Assembly: GCF_048569485.1 (NCBI RefSeq)
Contig: NC_134358.1
Location: forward strand, 553,457,380 to 553,521,379
Reading direction: 5' to 3'
Length of the DNA: 64,000 bases
Source of the DNA: Anomaloglossus baeobatrachus
Taxonomy: Eukaryota > Chordata > Amphibia > Anura > Aromobatidae
Shown: one piece after another, positions 45,365 through 55,391 of the stretch
Layout of the letters: each line of letters opens with the position of its first letter
Numbering within the stretch: the stretch's first letter is position 1
Position numbers and translations under genes: made by a program
The notes under the pieces: model-generated
Seen by the model: only the letters and a program-made list of their open reading frames with translations
Database searches by the model: none
What the model was told of the DNA's origin: nothing

Positions 45365-46495
45365 ATTGTTCCCTTTAAATCCACATTTCAGTTATGCCCC
45401 TTTTTACAATACAGTAAACATACAGGATGTATAATTTTGCTTTATCAAGGGCTCGGGTACTAGTTTTTCATAGTTTTTTTTCGTACTTTTGGGCTTGATT
45501 ATTCTTTTTTTGTATTTTGCACCTCCCATGTGGACAGAAGTGGCCACTGGTTACGTGTTCATAAGGTTAAAATGTATCCTCGGGATTTCTGCAGCGCATT
45601 GGCTGAGGTTTGTCACTATGTGGCATTGAAACTTATTTCCACAGTTTTGTTTTTTCTTCGTAACACCAATAAAAATCTAATTGGAGATATTTTTTTGCTC
45701 GGAAACATGGATGCAGAAACCTTATCCACGTGGACAAGATGTGGATTTAGGCGTAAAATCTACACCAATACCTGCACAAAATCTGAAACGTGTTGGGCGT
45801 TTTTTTTTTTCTCTCTCGTATTATCCGTAAATTATTTGGGCTGTATGTCAACCCCCAAAAAATAACTCTATGCCAGCAGCGTTGGCAAAGTTTCCAGCTA
45901 CGGATTACATTAGTTTTCTGGCACAATATAGTAAGTTTGTCACGCAATGACTGGATCTGCCCTTTTACTAACCAACGCTCAGCTTTTTTTTTTTTTTTTA
46001 AAGTGGCAGGTAGGCTGCAAATATGCAACAAAAAAAAAAAAGAAAATCTCCAAACATTTGCACAATTATTCCTTGCGCCGAATATTGTGGCTGAGTCAGC
46101 AAACTAGAAAAGAGGGCAGTGGCATAGGGTAAGGAAATGGGCTGAAAGGAAGGTGCAACATGAGCGGCGGTGTTATGGGTGTATCACAAGCGACAGACAG
46201 TCCTGCGGTGTCCGGCTGCAGAAGGTCATTGCGTTTTCTGCACAAATTACTCCTTGATATTACATTCCTTCTTCTGTGGTGTAAATGTAGTTTTATGTAT
46301 TCGCTCTGTTAGATTAACTCTTTCCCTTTTAGGACCCTGTGGATATCTTTAGCTTTTCAGCTGCTAATTATATACAGTACCTGCATTCCACATTGGTTTG
46401 ATGCTAGTGATAGAGATCTCTATACAGTCCAGAATGCAAGCAGTCGGCTTGCAATCGCCTGGAAACACGTTGTTGTTTGTTGCTGTCGTTCTCCT
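45365..46495. other. Unassigned, probably host intergenic sequence
   Basis: No terminal repeats, tandem array or domain was recognised. Poly-T/poly-A tracts near 45800 and 46000 are the only features. Confidence 0.5.
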
Positions 46496-47580
46496 TACAT
46501 CATCTTGAAGATAAGTTGTTTGCTTGTTTTCCCTGTGTGTTCTTTAGGACTTAGGGTACCGTCACACTTTAGCGATGCTCCAGCGATCCCATCAGCGATC
46601 TGACCTGGTCAGGATCGCTGGTGCGTCGCTACATGGTCGCTGGTGAGCTGTTAATCAGGCAGATCTCACCAGCGACCAGCCTCCAGCGACACGTGGAAGC
46701 GATGCTGCACTTGGTAACTAAGGTAAATATCGGGTAACCAAGCGCTTGGTTACCCAATATTTACCTTGGTTACCAGCGCACACCGCTTAGCGCTGGCTCC
46801 CTACACTCCTAGCCAGAGTACACATCGGGTTAATAAAGCAAACCGCTTTGCTTATTTACCCGATGTGTACTTTGGCTACGTGTGCAGGGAGCAGGGAGCC
46901 AGCACTGGCAGCGTGAGAGCGGCGGACGCTAGTAACCAAGGTAAATATCGGGTAACCAAGCAAAGGGCTTCGCTTGGTTACCTGATATTTACCTTGGTTA
47001 CAGCTTACCGCAGGCTGCCAGACGCCGGCTCCCTTCACATTCAGATCGTTGCTCTCTCGCTGTCAAACACGCCGATGTGTGCTTCACAGCGGGAGAGCAA
47101 CGTCCAAAAAATGAACCAGAGCAGTGTGTAACGAGCAGCGATCTCACAGCAGGGGCCAGATCACTGCTCAGTGTCACACACAGCGAGATCGCTAATGAGG
47201 TCACTGGTGCGTCACAAAAAACGTGACTCAGCAGCGATCTCGCTATGTGAGAAGTACCCCTTATTGGGGTTGACTAGTGCTCATCCTACCCAATCATTAC
47301 TTAGGGCCTATTTCAGGGTCAGCCAGGGTCAGTTATACTGCTTGGCGCATAGGTGCGGAACCTATCTAGAAATATCAAGGGAGCCAGGTGCCAGTGGTTT
47401 TTTTTCAGGGGTCACCATTTCCTCCTTCCCTAGACACAGGGTTCCCCTCTTTCCTCTCCTCACGTTTCACCCTTCGCTAAGTATTTTCCTATACCTAGCA
47501 AGACAGACGGACAGTGAGCTGTCTGAATCAACCTACTGTATAGGCCATCCCAGTGCGTGTATCACACCTCGCTCCTACTA
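46496..47580 (+). mobile_element. LTR fragment hosting a MITE
   Basis: 46496-46550 and 47264-47580 (TTGCTTGTTTTCCCTGTGTG, TAGTGCTCATCCTACCC, GGTGCGGAACCTATCTAG) resemble LTR sequence at 18455-18599 and 20550-20575. Ends not fixed. Fossil fragment. Confidence 0.5.
46554..47260. mobile_element. 707-bp MITE, Harbinger-type (TTA target)
   Basis: Ends GGGTACCGTCACACTTTAGC and inverse CTATGTGAGAAGTACCCC, with TTA at 46551-46553 and 47261-47263. Internal hairpins GGTAAATATCGGGTAACCAA/TTGGTTACCTGATATTTACC. The core is shared with 53336-54081 despite different termini. Confidence 0.92.
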
Positions 47581-47589
47581 GTGTATAAA

Positions 47590-47795
47590 ACAACACACCG
47601 ATTCTCATACCGAAAAGTGGTACAAGTACCTTGCGTATATCACATTGCATATTATAGGTATTACAAGAATATACGGTTCCTCTGCGCTGCAGTAAAAAAA
47701 AACAAAAAACAGGTGAAATGAGTCCAAATTGAAAAATCAAATGGTTTATTTCTATGTGTTTCAAGGCAATCCTGCCTCTTCATCAGGGAGGGAGG
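47590..47795 (-). mobile_element. Penelope-like terminal fragment with degenerate hammerhead motif
   Basis: On the minus strand 47788-47755 reads CCCTGATGA, a hairpin (GAGGC, loop, GCCTT), then GAAAC, the arrangement of a hammerhead core. No GTC cleavage triplet follows (GAAACACATAG), so it is probably inactive. The downstream AAATAAACCATTTGATTTTT is AT-rich, as at the other Penelope-like ends. Confidence 0.5.
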
Positions 47796-47799
47796 CACT

Positions 47800-48105
47800 C
47801 TGATCCCCCCAACCCTTTTACCAGTTAAAACCCTAATGCGCTTTCTTTCTGCCTTATTTCTCTCCAAGTTGCATATCATGCGACTTGTGCATTTTTTTTC
47901 TTGCGTAGCATTTGTGTGACATGCATATGCCATCATGTTTTACATATTAGACTACTGTATGTAAAACTTTTAGCTAGTCATCAGAAATGAAGGCAACAAA
48001 ATAGCAAAATCTAAATAGATAGATAGATGGAGGGATAGATTGATAGAAATCCTGCAGATTTAAAATGTCCAACCCCTCTACATATATATGCCTTTCATGT
48101 GGCAC
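47800..48105. other. Unassigned sequence with short GATA tract
   Basis: A GATAGATAGATGGAGGGATA tract near 48018 is the only structure noted. Confidence 0.45.
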
Positions 48106-48109
48106 TTAA

Positions 48110-48952
48110 AGTGAACCTGTCATCAGAAATTTAGCTATAAACCTAAAAGTTTCCCCCTCTGCAGCTCCTGGGCTGCATTCTAGGAAGCTTCCTATAGTTT
48201 TTGTGGCCCCTTTTATTCCAAAATAAATACTTTATAAACTTGTACCTTTTCGTATGCAAATTTCGTAAATCTTCCATGGGGGCGGGCTGCCTGATGTACG
48301 TTCCTGTCCTCCTGCCGATTTACGCCGCCCCCGAACGCTGAATTTCAAACCTCAGGACGCTGCCCCTGGGCGCTCATGGTCCCGCGCATGCGCTGTGCTA
48401 CTGTAGCGGTGTCGTGCACTGGGGTTATGGGCGGCGCTGTGAGTGTCATCAGCAAGTGCCGCCCATAACCTCGTGACCGCACTTTCGCCTATTCCTCCAG
48501 CGTTCTGCGCAAACGCTCGCTGGCCAGATGACCGGACGTCACCTCCTTCCCATCCTGCTCAGCAGCAGGAAATAGATGGGAGGAGCGGACGGAGCAGTCG
48601 GTGCCCGCGCAAAAGCGTCACCAGCGGTCACACGTGCACGCAGTGCACGGCACCGCTACAGTCGCACAGCGCATGTGCGGGACCACGGGCGCCCAGGGGC
48701 GGCGTCCTGAGGTTTGAAATTCAGCGTTCGGGGGCGGCGTAAATTGGCAGGAGGACAGCAACGTACATCAGGCAGCCCGCCCCCATGGAAGATTTAAGAA
48801 ATTTGCATACGAAAAGGTACAAGTTTGTAAAGTATTTATTTTGGAATAAAAGGGGCCACAAAAACTATAGGAAGCTTCCTAGAATGCAGCCCAGGAGCTG
48901 CAGAGGGGGGAACTTTTAGCTTTATAGCTAAATTTCTGATGACAGGTTCCCT
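48110..48952. mobile_element. 843-bp T2/Kolobok-type MITE with ~310-bp arms
   Basis: TTAA at 48106-48109 and 48953-48956. Ends AGTGAACCTGTCATCAG and inverse CTGATGACAGGTTCCCT. The arms stay paired inward through GGAAGCTTCCTAG, AAATAAATACTTT, GTACCTTTTCGTATGC and CGAACGCTGAATTTCAAACC, about 310 bp each, around a GC-rich centre. TTAA target plus AGGGAACCTGTCA termini are those of T2-like elements first described in Xenopus. Confidence 0.93.
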
Positions 48953-48989
48953 TTAAGAGTGTTTACCCTGATTTAAGCTAATAAATAAA

Positions 48990-49120
48990 TTAAAAAAATT
49001 GTCATGGAGTCCCCCCTTTTTGGAAACAAGCGAAGGTAAAGCAGACAGCTGGAAGCTGGTATTATCAAGCTGGGAAGGGCCATGGTTATTTGGCCTTTCC
49101 CAGCCCGCAACCGCCCAGGA
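48990..49120 (+). repeat. Shared module fragment
   Basis: GCTGGAAGCTGGTATTATCA, then AGCTGGGAAGGGCCATGGTT, then CAACCGCCCAGGAATTGGCA follows the order of the shared MITE module. Confidence 0.6.
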
Positions 49121-49380
49121 ATTGGCATATCAGAATGATGGCTGATGACCAGTTCTTACCTAAATGTATTGACCACATATTCTCAATGGGCTTGAGATCT
49201 GGGCAGTTTCCGGTCCATGGACCAAAACTACAATGTTTTTATAAGAGGCACTTAGTTATCACATTTGCATTGTGACATGGTCTCCATCACACTGGAAAAA
49301 GCATTATCAGATCTCAATCCTTTTTATTGCCCTTCAATTACAATCCGGCCATCATCATAATAAATAGGGGTTTACATATA
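49121..49380 (-). pseudogene. Tc1-like transposase 3' fragment
   Basis: The minus strand at about 49230-49150 translates as FGPWTGNCPDLKPIENMWS, which corresponds to the family motif DWPGNSPDLNPIENLW (third catalytic residue E retained). A stop interrupts the stretch upstream. Only the C-terminal third remains. Confidence 0.8.
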
Positions 49381-49424
49381 AAGCTGCATGATCTGCGATA
49401 GTTCCCCAAACTAGTCCGCCCACT

Positions 49425-50282
49425 TGTAACGTCCTGTTGGTGGATTCACTGGACCGTGCACTGGACTCCCCCAGTGAGGCATCCCGGAGCTAACTCCTAT
49501 ACACGGACTGTCCGATCACCCCACCAGAGGGCCTAGATGCACGGTAGCCGGAACACTAGGGGTACGGGGTAAGAGTCCTTTAGGGATCTGCACAGGAATG
49601 ACTCTGAGTCCAACGAGCACCGTAGGCAGGATAGATGACTGGAACCGGGTTCAGGTGCCGGGTAGGAACAACAGACGGGGTCCGGGTCCAGCGAGACGTG
49701 CAGGCTGATGATACCAGGTGAAGTCGAGGATAGGTAACGGGTACAGGCTGATGGAAGGTGGCGGGATCCTCAGCAGACGGTCACCGGGAGACTTCCTGGG
49801 GAATCAACAGTCAGGACCAGGTTGAGGCGACAGACGGACTCTGCCAAAGAGACAGTGTTAAACAGGAGATAAGGTACAGAGGGACCTGAACACCTAGCTA
49901 TGGAAACATGTTGATCAGGCACCGCCCATAAGTAACAGGAAGTCTTTTATACCCTGCACCTGCAATCAGCCACATCCTGTTCCAGGGATGCTGACCCTGT
50001 AAGACCAGGTGAGTGAGCGCGGCCCCGCCCTAATACACATGCATGAAGCCCGGGAGCCAGAGGCAAATACAGGAGGCAGGAGGGACCACCGAGTAGGGAG
50101 CACGAGACGCAGGGGAGCAAGAGCGGGAGCAGCGGCCGCGATCTGTGAGCACGTGGACCGGATCAGTGGGTACGGAGCGGCGTCGTGACGCTGAGACCGG
50201 ATCAGTGGGTATGGAGCGTTGCCGTGACACTGAGACCGGATCAGTGGGTATGGAGCATTGCCGGGACCCCGGGAGCGTGGCA
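49425..50282 (+). mobile_element. Solo LTR, 858 bp, target CCACT
   Basis: TGTAACGTCCTGTTGG to GGGAGCGTGGCA, with CCACT at 49420-49424 and 50283-50287. Its start resembles the 680-bp LTR family. A 39-bp unit (GAGACCGGATCAGTGGGTAT and following) is tandem three times at about 50154-50272 near the 3' edge. Confidence 0.85.
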
Positions 50283-50295
50283 CCACTTATGTTAG

Positions 50296-51123
50296 TGTGA
50301 CGCCCCTGAACTAATCAGGGTGTCACAGGGTACTGCACTCTTTTATCTTGACTGGTGCATGGCTCAACCCCCATGGTTCTGGTACAAGGTAACGAAATCC
50401 AGCGGATCACAGGCAGATGAATTAAAAACTTTCCTTTCTTTTACTTTCACTTTAAAAATGGATAGACAGCATCCACAAGGCACAGTTCATCCAACACGTT
50501 TCGACATAACGCAGTGTCGTTAGTTCTTATTCATGAATATATGGATATCTTTTTGCCCATGGTTCTGGGATCCCAACTTTTTGTATCGCTCCATCAGCAT
50601 ACAAATCCTAGTCACACCTCACACCACACCCTGTCAGGCACACCAGTGGGTGGTCTAGCTGGAACAGGGCCACTAGCCTAGGGGGTCAGGCAGACTGGTG
50701 GGAGGGAGGAAGTCAGAGAGAGGAAGTGGAGAGCACAGCTAAAACAGATGAGTAGTAGCTCCCAAAGAGTGAGAAGCTGGGGGAGTTGGAGCTCCCTGGG
50801 GGACTTTTGGCTAGGTCGCAGACAGTGATCTGGGACCGGAGGGTATTGGAGAAAGGTGCCAGGCTTAGTTTAGGGGGAACGGCGGGCACCGGAGTACCTA
50901 GTAAGCGAACCGGACCGAGCAAGACTGGGTACTGGACCCTAGATCAGGGAGTAGCTTCACGCAACCTGATAATTAACCTGTGGAGGATAGTATCTCAATG
51001 AACTGTCCCCAAGAGCTCAGAGATCGAAGGCATCAACACAACGAGGGGGATAGGGCTTTCCAGCTTATGCGGCCACAGCAGAACCCCGGATCCGTGCGGT
51101 TTGACCGCTACAGAGGCGGCACA
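50296..51123 (+). mobile_element. Solo LTR, 828 bp, target TTAG, with nested insert
   Basis: TGTGACGCCCCTG to GAGGCGGCACA, with TTAG at 50292-50295 and 51124-51127. Only TATG separates its target copy from that of the neighbouring solo LTR, so two LTR elements landed within ten bases. Same family as 32796-35441. Confidence 0.92.
50383..50555 (-). mobile_element. 173-bp Penelope-like short insertion, 13-bp target
   Basis: CCCATGGTTCTGG is duplicated at 50370-50382 and 50556-50568. The insert's minus strand has GACACTGCGTTATGTCGAAAC, a hairpin followed by GAAACG as in hammerhead-bearing Penelope-like ends, but the CTGATGA core is altered. It carries no coding sequence, so it may be a non-autonomous relative. 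Confidence 0.6.
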
Positions 51124-51280
51124 TTAGCACATCCATAGGGGCATGCTAAAATGCTATTCAATGCCCATTGCTCAGCGTCATCAGCGGTGACGTGTGTACC
51201 TGTGTCCGTTGTCACCACCTCAAACGCCGGGTTTAGGGTCAGTGTGTGAGGTCAGAAGTCCTGGCACTTCCGGATATGTG

Positions 51281-51834
51281 CACTATTACTATTATTTATT
51301 TATAGAGCACCATTGATTCCATGGAGCTGTACATGAGAAGGGGTTACATACAAAATACATATACAAGTTACAGTAGACAGACTAGTACAGAGGGAAGAGG
51401 GCCCTGCCCTTGCGGGATTACGTTCTATCGGATTTTGGGGAGGAGACAGTAGGTGGGGTGTAGGTTGGGTGGCAGCGCTGCGTGGTGGTGAGGCAGCAGT
51501 TCTGCGTGGTGGTGAGGCAGCAGTTCTGCGTGGTGGTGAGGCGGCAGCTCCGCGTCGTGGTGAGGCGGCAGCTCCGCATGGAGGTGAGGCGGCAGCTAAG
51601 CGCGGTGGTGAGGTGGCAGCTCCGCATGGTGGTGAGGTGGCAGCTCCGCATGGTGGTGAGGCGGCAGCTCCGCGTGGTGGTGGGGCGGCAGCTCCGCGCG
51701 GTGGTGAGGCGGCAGCTCCACGCGGTGGTGGTGGTGAAGCAGTGACGGCATTGAAGATTATAGGCATTTCTGAACAGATAAGTTTTCAAGTCCCGTTTGA
51801 AGCTTGCAAGTGTAGCAGATAATCTGATGTGTTG
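51281..51834 (-). mobile_element. L2-type LINE 3' fragment (reverse) with 24-bp array
   Basis: Begins with TATTTATTTATAGAGCACCA and GGAGCTGTACATGAGAAGGG, the reverse of an L2-like 3' UTR. Around 51750-51800 the minus strand reads as a short LINE-like tail (ETYLFRNAYNLQ). A 24-bp unit (GCGTGGTGGTGAGGCGGCAG, CTCC) repeats about 11 times at 51478-51738. Confidence 0.75.
51478..51738. repeat. 24-bp minisatellite (~11 copies) in the LINE fragment
   Basis: Units vary between GGCAGCAGTTCT and GGCGGCAGCTCC. 24 is a multiple of three, so several frames stay open on both strands; no coding role is inferred. Confidence 0.93.
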
Positions 51835-52732
51835 AGGCCAGACTATGAAGCTGGGTATACGCGTCCTGGCTTCTACGAGGTCTAGTGCGTATCACTGGAA
51901 GTGCCGTCACCTCTGATCATGCGCACTGACCCTAAGCCCGGCGTGTGAGGCGGTGACAATGGACAAAGGTACGCGTATCACCGCTGATGACACTGTGCAT
52001 TGAATAGCATGTTAGCACGCCCCTTTGGGCATACTAACATGCTAAGAGGGCGGACTAGTCAGGGGAAGTAACGCCCTTGTGACTAGTCCCTGGCCTCATT
52101 AGCATATCATAAAGGATCTTTACAAATACTTTTTCTAGAGATCTCTTTATCTATCCTAGTGTATACAGGGAGGATTAGGCAGGGATTAGCACTACGCACC
52201 CAGGACTGCTCGTGGTACTGGGTGCATAGGGGACCTGACAGGTTGTATACCAATATCAATCACTAAAAGTAGATATTATTTTCAACCAAATATATTTTTC
52301 GCTACTTTTTATATAAAACCATGTACTTTATTATAACAAATGCACATACATACATAAATTGTTTAAAATCAGGGAGGAAAGGGAGGGTAAATGACCCTAT
52401 TCTTTTCCTACCTTACAACAGGGGTCGGCGTCCTAATTAGAGAGACGCCCCCGTTCCACGACGGCTGACCCTGAAAATTCCCTCCCTATGATGTTCGAGT
52501 GAAATCCCCTGAAGAATGAATTGCCCCAACAGTAGTAACACCACAGTGAGGAAAAAGGGGTGCTCAGTCAGTAATGGCTAATTTGTCTGTATCACCAATA
52601 TGACCTCTGGGGATTGGGAGTTTGGGGTCAGGAGCTGTCAAGTAGGTCTGTGTGCTCAGTAATAGATGTAGAGAGTTAGATATTAATATTTAGCTATGTA
52701 AGAAATGCCCGACAAAATGTTGCTAGCCGTAT

Positions 52733-52790
52733 CAAAGACTGCCCGACGCGTTTCGCCCTTTAACCAGTTGAGGGCTCATCAGGGGCTTTG
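52733..52790 (-). ncRNA. Hammerhead ribozyme motif, left arm
   Basis: Exact reverse complement of the right-arm motif at 57129-57186. CTGATGA and GAAAC core, stem II GCCCT/AGGGC, stem I GCCC/GGGC plus CAAA/TTTG, and cleavage triplet GTC are all present. Confidence 0.85.
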
Positions 52791-53335
52791 TAACTGTATC
52801 TTGAAAACTTTCTTTTGGCAATTCTGAAACAACACAGGGTAAGAAACCCTCATTACAATCCAGGGGTAACATCAATCATGTGAGTGTATATTAAGCCACT
52901 CATACTAACCCGTACTAGTAGGCTCCTTTTTGTCACTTTAAGAAAGATTGTGATATATGGGAATATTGACTCCCTGGTGGTATGTCCCAAAGGATATCAA
53001 CATGAGGACATGACCTGCATGGATACAGATAACTTATTAGTACCCATCATTGATTACTATCCCTATCATGCTGTAGTCAATAACTGTGATCAGTACCTCC
53101 TCTGTGGATGATTCTGTTGTCCACGGTTTAGCACTGATGTGTCCAGGGTATACCTAAACTTTATCAAGGGGATAGAACACACCTTATTGTTCATTATATA
53201 AATACATGTCAATTGTGCACCGGCATACATAGTACTAATAATTGCATACTTGTTCTCAGGCGTCAGATTGTTCCACTTTCCTGGTATATGTCTGTCTATT
53301 CAGATCCTATAGCTCCATAATGCCTTTGACTCTTA

Positions 53336-54081
53336 AGCTGGGTTCACACTAAGCGACAGCGACAACGACGTCGCTGTTACGTCACCATTTTCTGTGACGT
53401 AACAGCGACCTTGTAAGTCGCTGTTATGATCGCTGCTTAGCTGTCAAACACAGCGACGCAGCAGCGATCATAACGTCGCTACATGTGCAGAGAGCAGGGA
53501 GCCGCGCTTAGCGCTGGCTCCTTGCTCTCCTAGGTACAGTACACATCGGGTTAATTAACCCGATGTGTACTGCAGCTACATGTCACAGTGCAGAGAGCAG
53601 GGAGCCGCGCACACTGCTTAGCGCTGGCTCCTTGCTCTTCTAGCTACAGTATACATCGGGTTAATTACCCGATGTGTACTGCAGCCACATGTGCACAGAG
53701 CAGGAGCCGGCACTGGCAGCAAGAGCGGACGCTGGTAACGAAGGTAAATATCGGGTAACCAGGGAAAGGTCTTCCCTTGGTTACCCGATGTTTACGCTGG
53801 TTACAGCTTACCGCAGCTGCCAGACGCCGGCTCCTGCTCCCTGCTCGCTTCATTTCGTCGCTCTCTCGCTGTCACACACAGCGATGTGTGCTTCACAGCG
53901 GGAGAGTGACGACCAAAAAATGAAGCTGGACATTCAGCAACGACCGGCGACCTCACAGCAGGGGCCAGGTCGTTGCTGGATGTCACACACAGCGACAGCG
54001 ACGGGACGTCAATGCAACGTCACAGAAAATGGTGACGTAGCAGCGACGTCGTTGTCGTTGTTGCTGTGTGTGACACCAGCT
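53336..54081. mobile_element. 746-bp MITE, Harbinger-type (TTA target), with empty site in the opposite arm
   Basis: Ends AGCTGGGTTCACACTAAGCG and inverse TGTGACACCAGCT, with TTA at 53333-53335 and 54082-54084. The right arm of the Penelope-like dimer at 56579-56592 has the unoccupied sequence (minus strand GACTCTTAGATTC), fixing both ends and the single TTA target to the base. Confidence 0.96.
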
Positions 54082-54680
54082 TTAGATTCATGCAATTACC
54101 ACAGTAAACGTACTGACAGTAGACAACAACCTGTGACAGAAGGAGGGGGGACACTTTTGGTCTAGGTGCTGGCACTCTAACGTATAGTACATTACATAGG
54201 CTTAAAATGGCAAATTTAGATAGAATATCTTGCCTGAGTTCAGGAAGAACAATGCCTCCAGGCGGGCGATCCCCAGGACGTCCTGTATTGGTTTAATACT
54301 GTCCTTAGTATTAGCAGGCAGTAGCCAGCATGCTCTTGGTCCTGTATATAAGCAACATATTTCAGGATTGCAATGCCTGATATTGCAAACAGCGGCCACA
54401 AACATATATAGTAGCGGCCCTATACCTGATTAAACGTCCCACAGTGGGGTAACGGTGAGGTTATCCACCGCAATGGGTATCTATAATATAAAATATATAG
54501 CGCTGTTTCAATATCTGAATACACATTGCCACATCATATTCAGGGGTCCTACCTTCTCCGGTCTATATAGGGAGTCCCAGGTCCAATGCTCCGTGATCGC
54601 TAACCTGGCTACACTGAATCCACCATTTAAAGCCATGTTTGGCGCCATAATCCGGAGAACCGGAAGTGACGTTACGTTCC

Positions 54681-55157
54681 TTATTTCTCCTCCTCCTCAT
54701 GCACTGAGCCCATCCAAAAGATCCACCGCGCTTCTCTTTGTAAAAGGAGGGCATCCCAATCTCCTTTTCTTTCTGGTTCCGGTATTGTTTCAATAGATTT
54801 GAAACAAATACCTTCCATTTTGCCTGCATGTTCCTGGTTCATGTGACGTGCAATTGGTGTGTCACGTAGGTTCCGGATATCTCCGAGATGTTCTCCTATT
54901 CTCACCCTAAACTGCCTTTTTGTTTTGCCAATGTAGTTCTTGGGACAACCACACCTAAATAGGTAGATGACCCCTTGGGTCCGGCAGTTGGCAAAATTTC
55001 TGTTGACATATATTCTGCCTGTCTTCACACTTTGGAATTCCTTGGAGGGAGAAATAAATTTGCAAAATTTACAGGACCCACAGCGATATGTGCCGTTCTC
55101 TCTTGATCTTAGCCAAGCACTACCGGAAGTGAGAATAGGGTGAGAATAGGAGAACAT
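54681..55157 (-). pseudogene. Penelope-like GIY-YIG endonuclease fragment, left copy
   Basis: The minus-strand frame includes a cysteine cluster CGSCKFCKFI, then GVIYLFRCGCPKNYIGKT and RVRIGEHLGDIRN, ending with LLLQREARWIFWMGS. GVIYLF...YIGKT...R..EH is the GIY-YIG nuclease signature found C-terminal to the reverse transcriptase in Penelope-like elements. The CxxCxxC block upstream is also typical. The N-terminal reverse transcriptase is absent and the natural C-terminal residues are replaced by unrelated sequence, so this is a fragment. Confidence 0.9.
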
Positions 55158-55391
55158 CTCGGAGATATCCGGAACCTACGTGACACACCAATTGCACGTC
55201 ACATGAACCAGGAACATGCAGGCAAAATGGAAGGTATTTGTTTCAAATCTATTGAAACAATACCGGAACCAGAAAGAAAAGGAGATTGGGATGCCCTCCT
55301 TTTACAAAGAGAAGCGCGGTGGATCTTTTGGATGGGCTCAGTGCATCCGGATGGCCTAAACGAACAGATTAGCTTTACGTCCTTTATCTGA
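55140..55391 (+). pseudogene. Penelope-like endonuclease C-terminus, right copy
   Basis: Starts within RIGEHLGDIRN and continues through IARHMNQEHAGKMEG and LLLQREARWIFWMGS to the natural end DGLNEQISFTSFI and a stop. The GIY-YIG core lies upstream of the truncation and is missing here. It cannot encode an active nuclease. Confidence 0.9.

Noticed and set aside
45530-45865. 111-codon open frame as a host exon
   Set aside because: No domain, no splice context, and poly-T runs typical of intergenic DNA.
54230-54466. Matching open frames at 54230-54433 and 56235-56438 as a duplicated small gene
   Set aside because: They are the two inverted arms of the Penelope-like dimer; the frames fall in its noncoding part.
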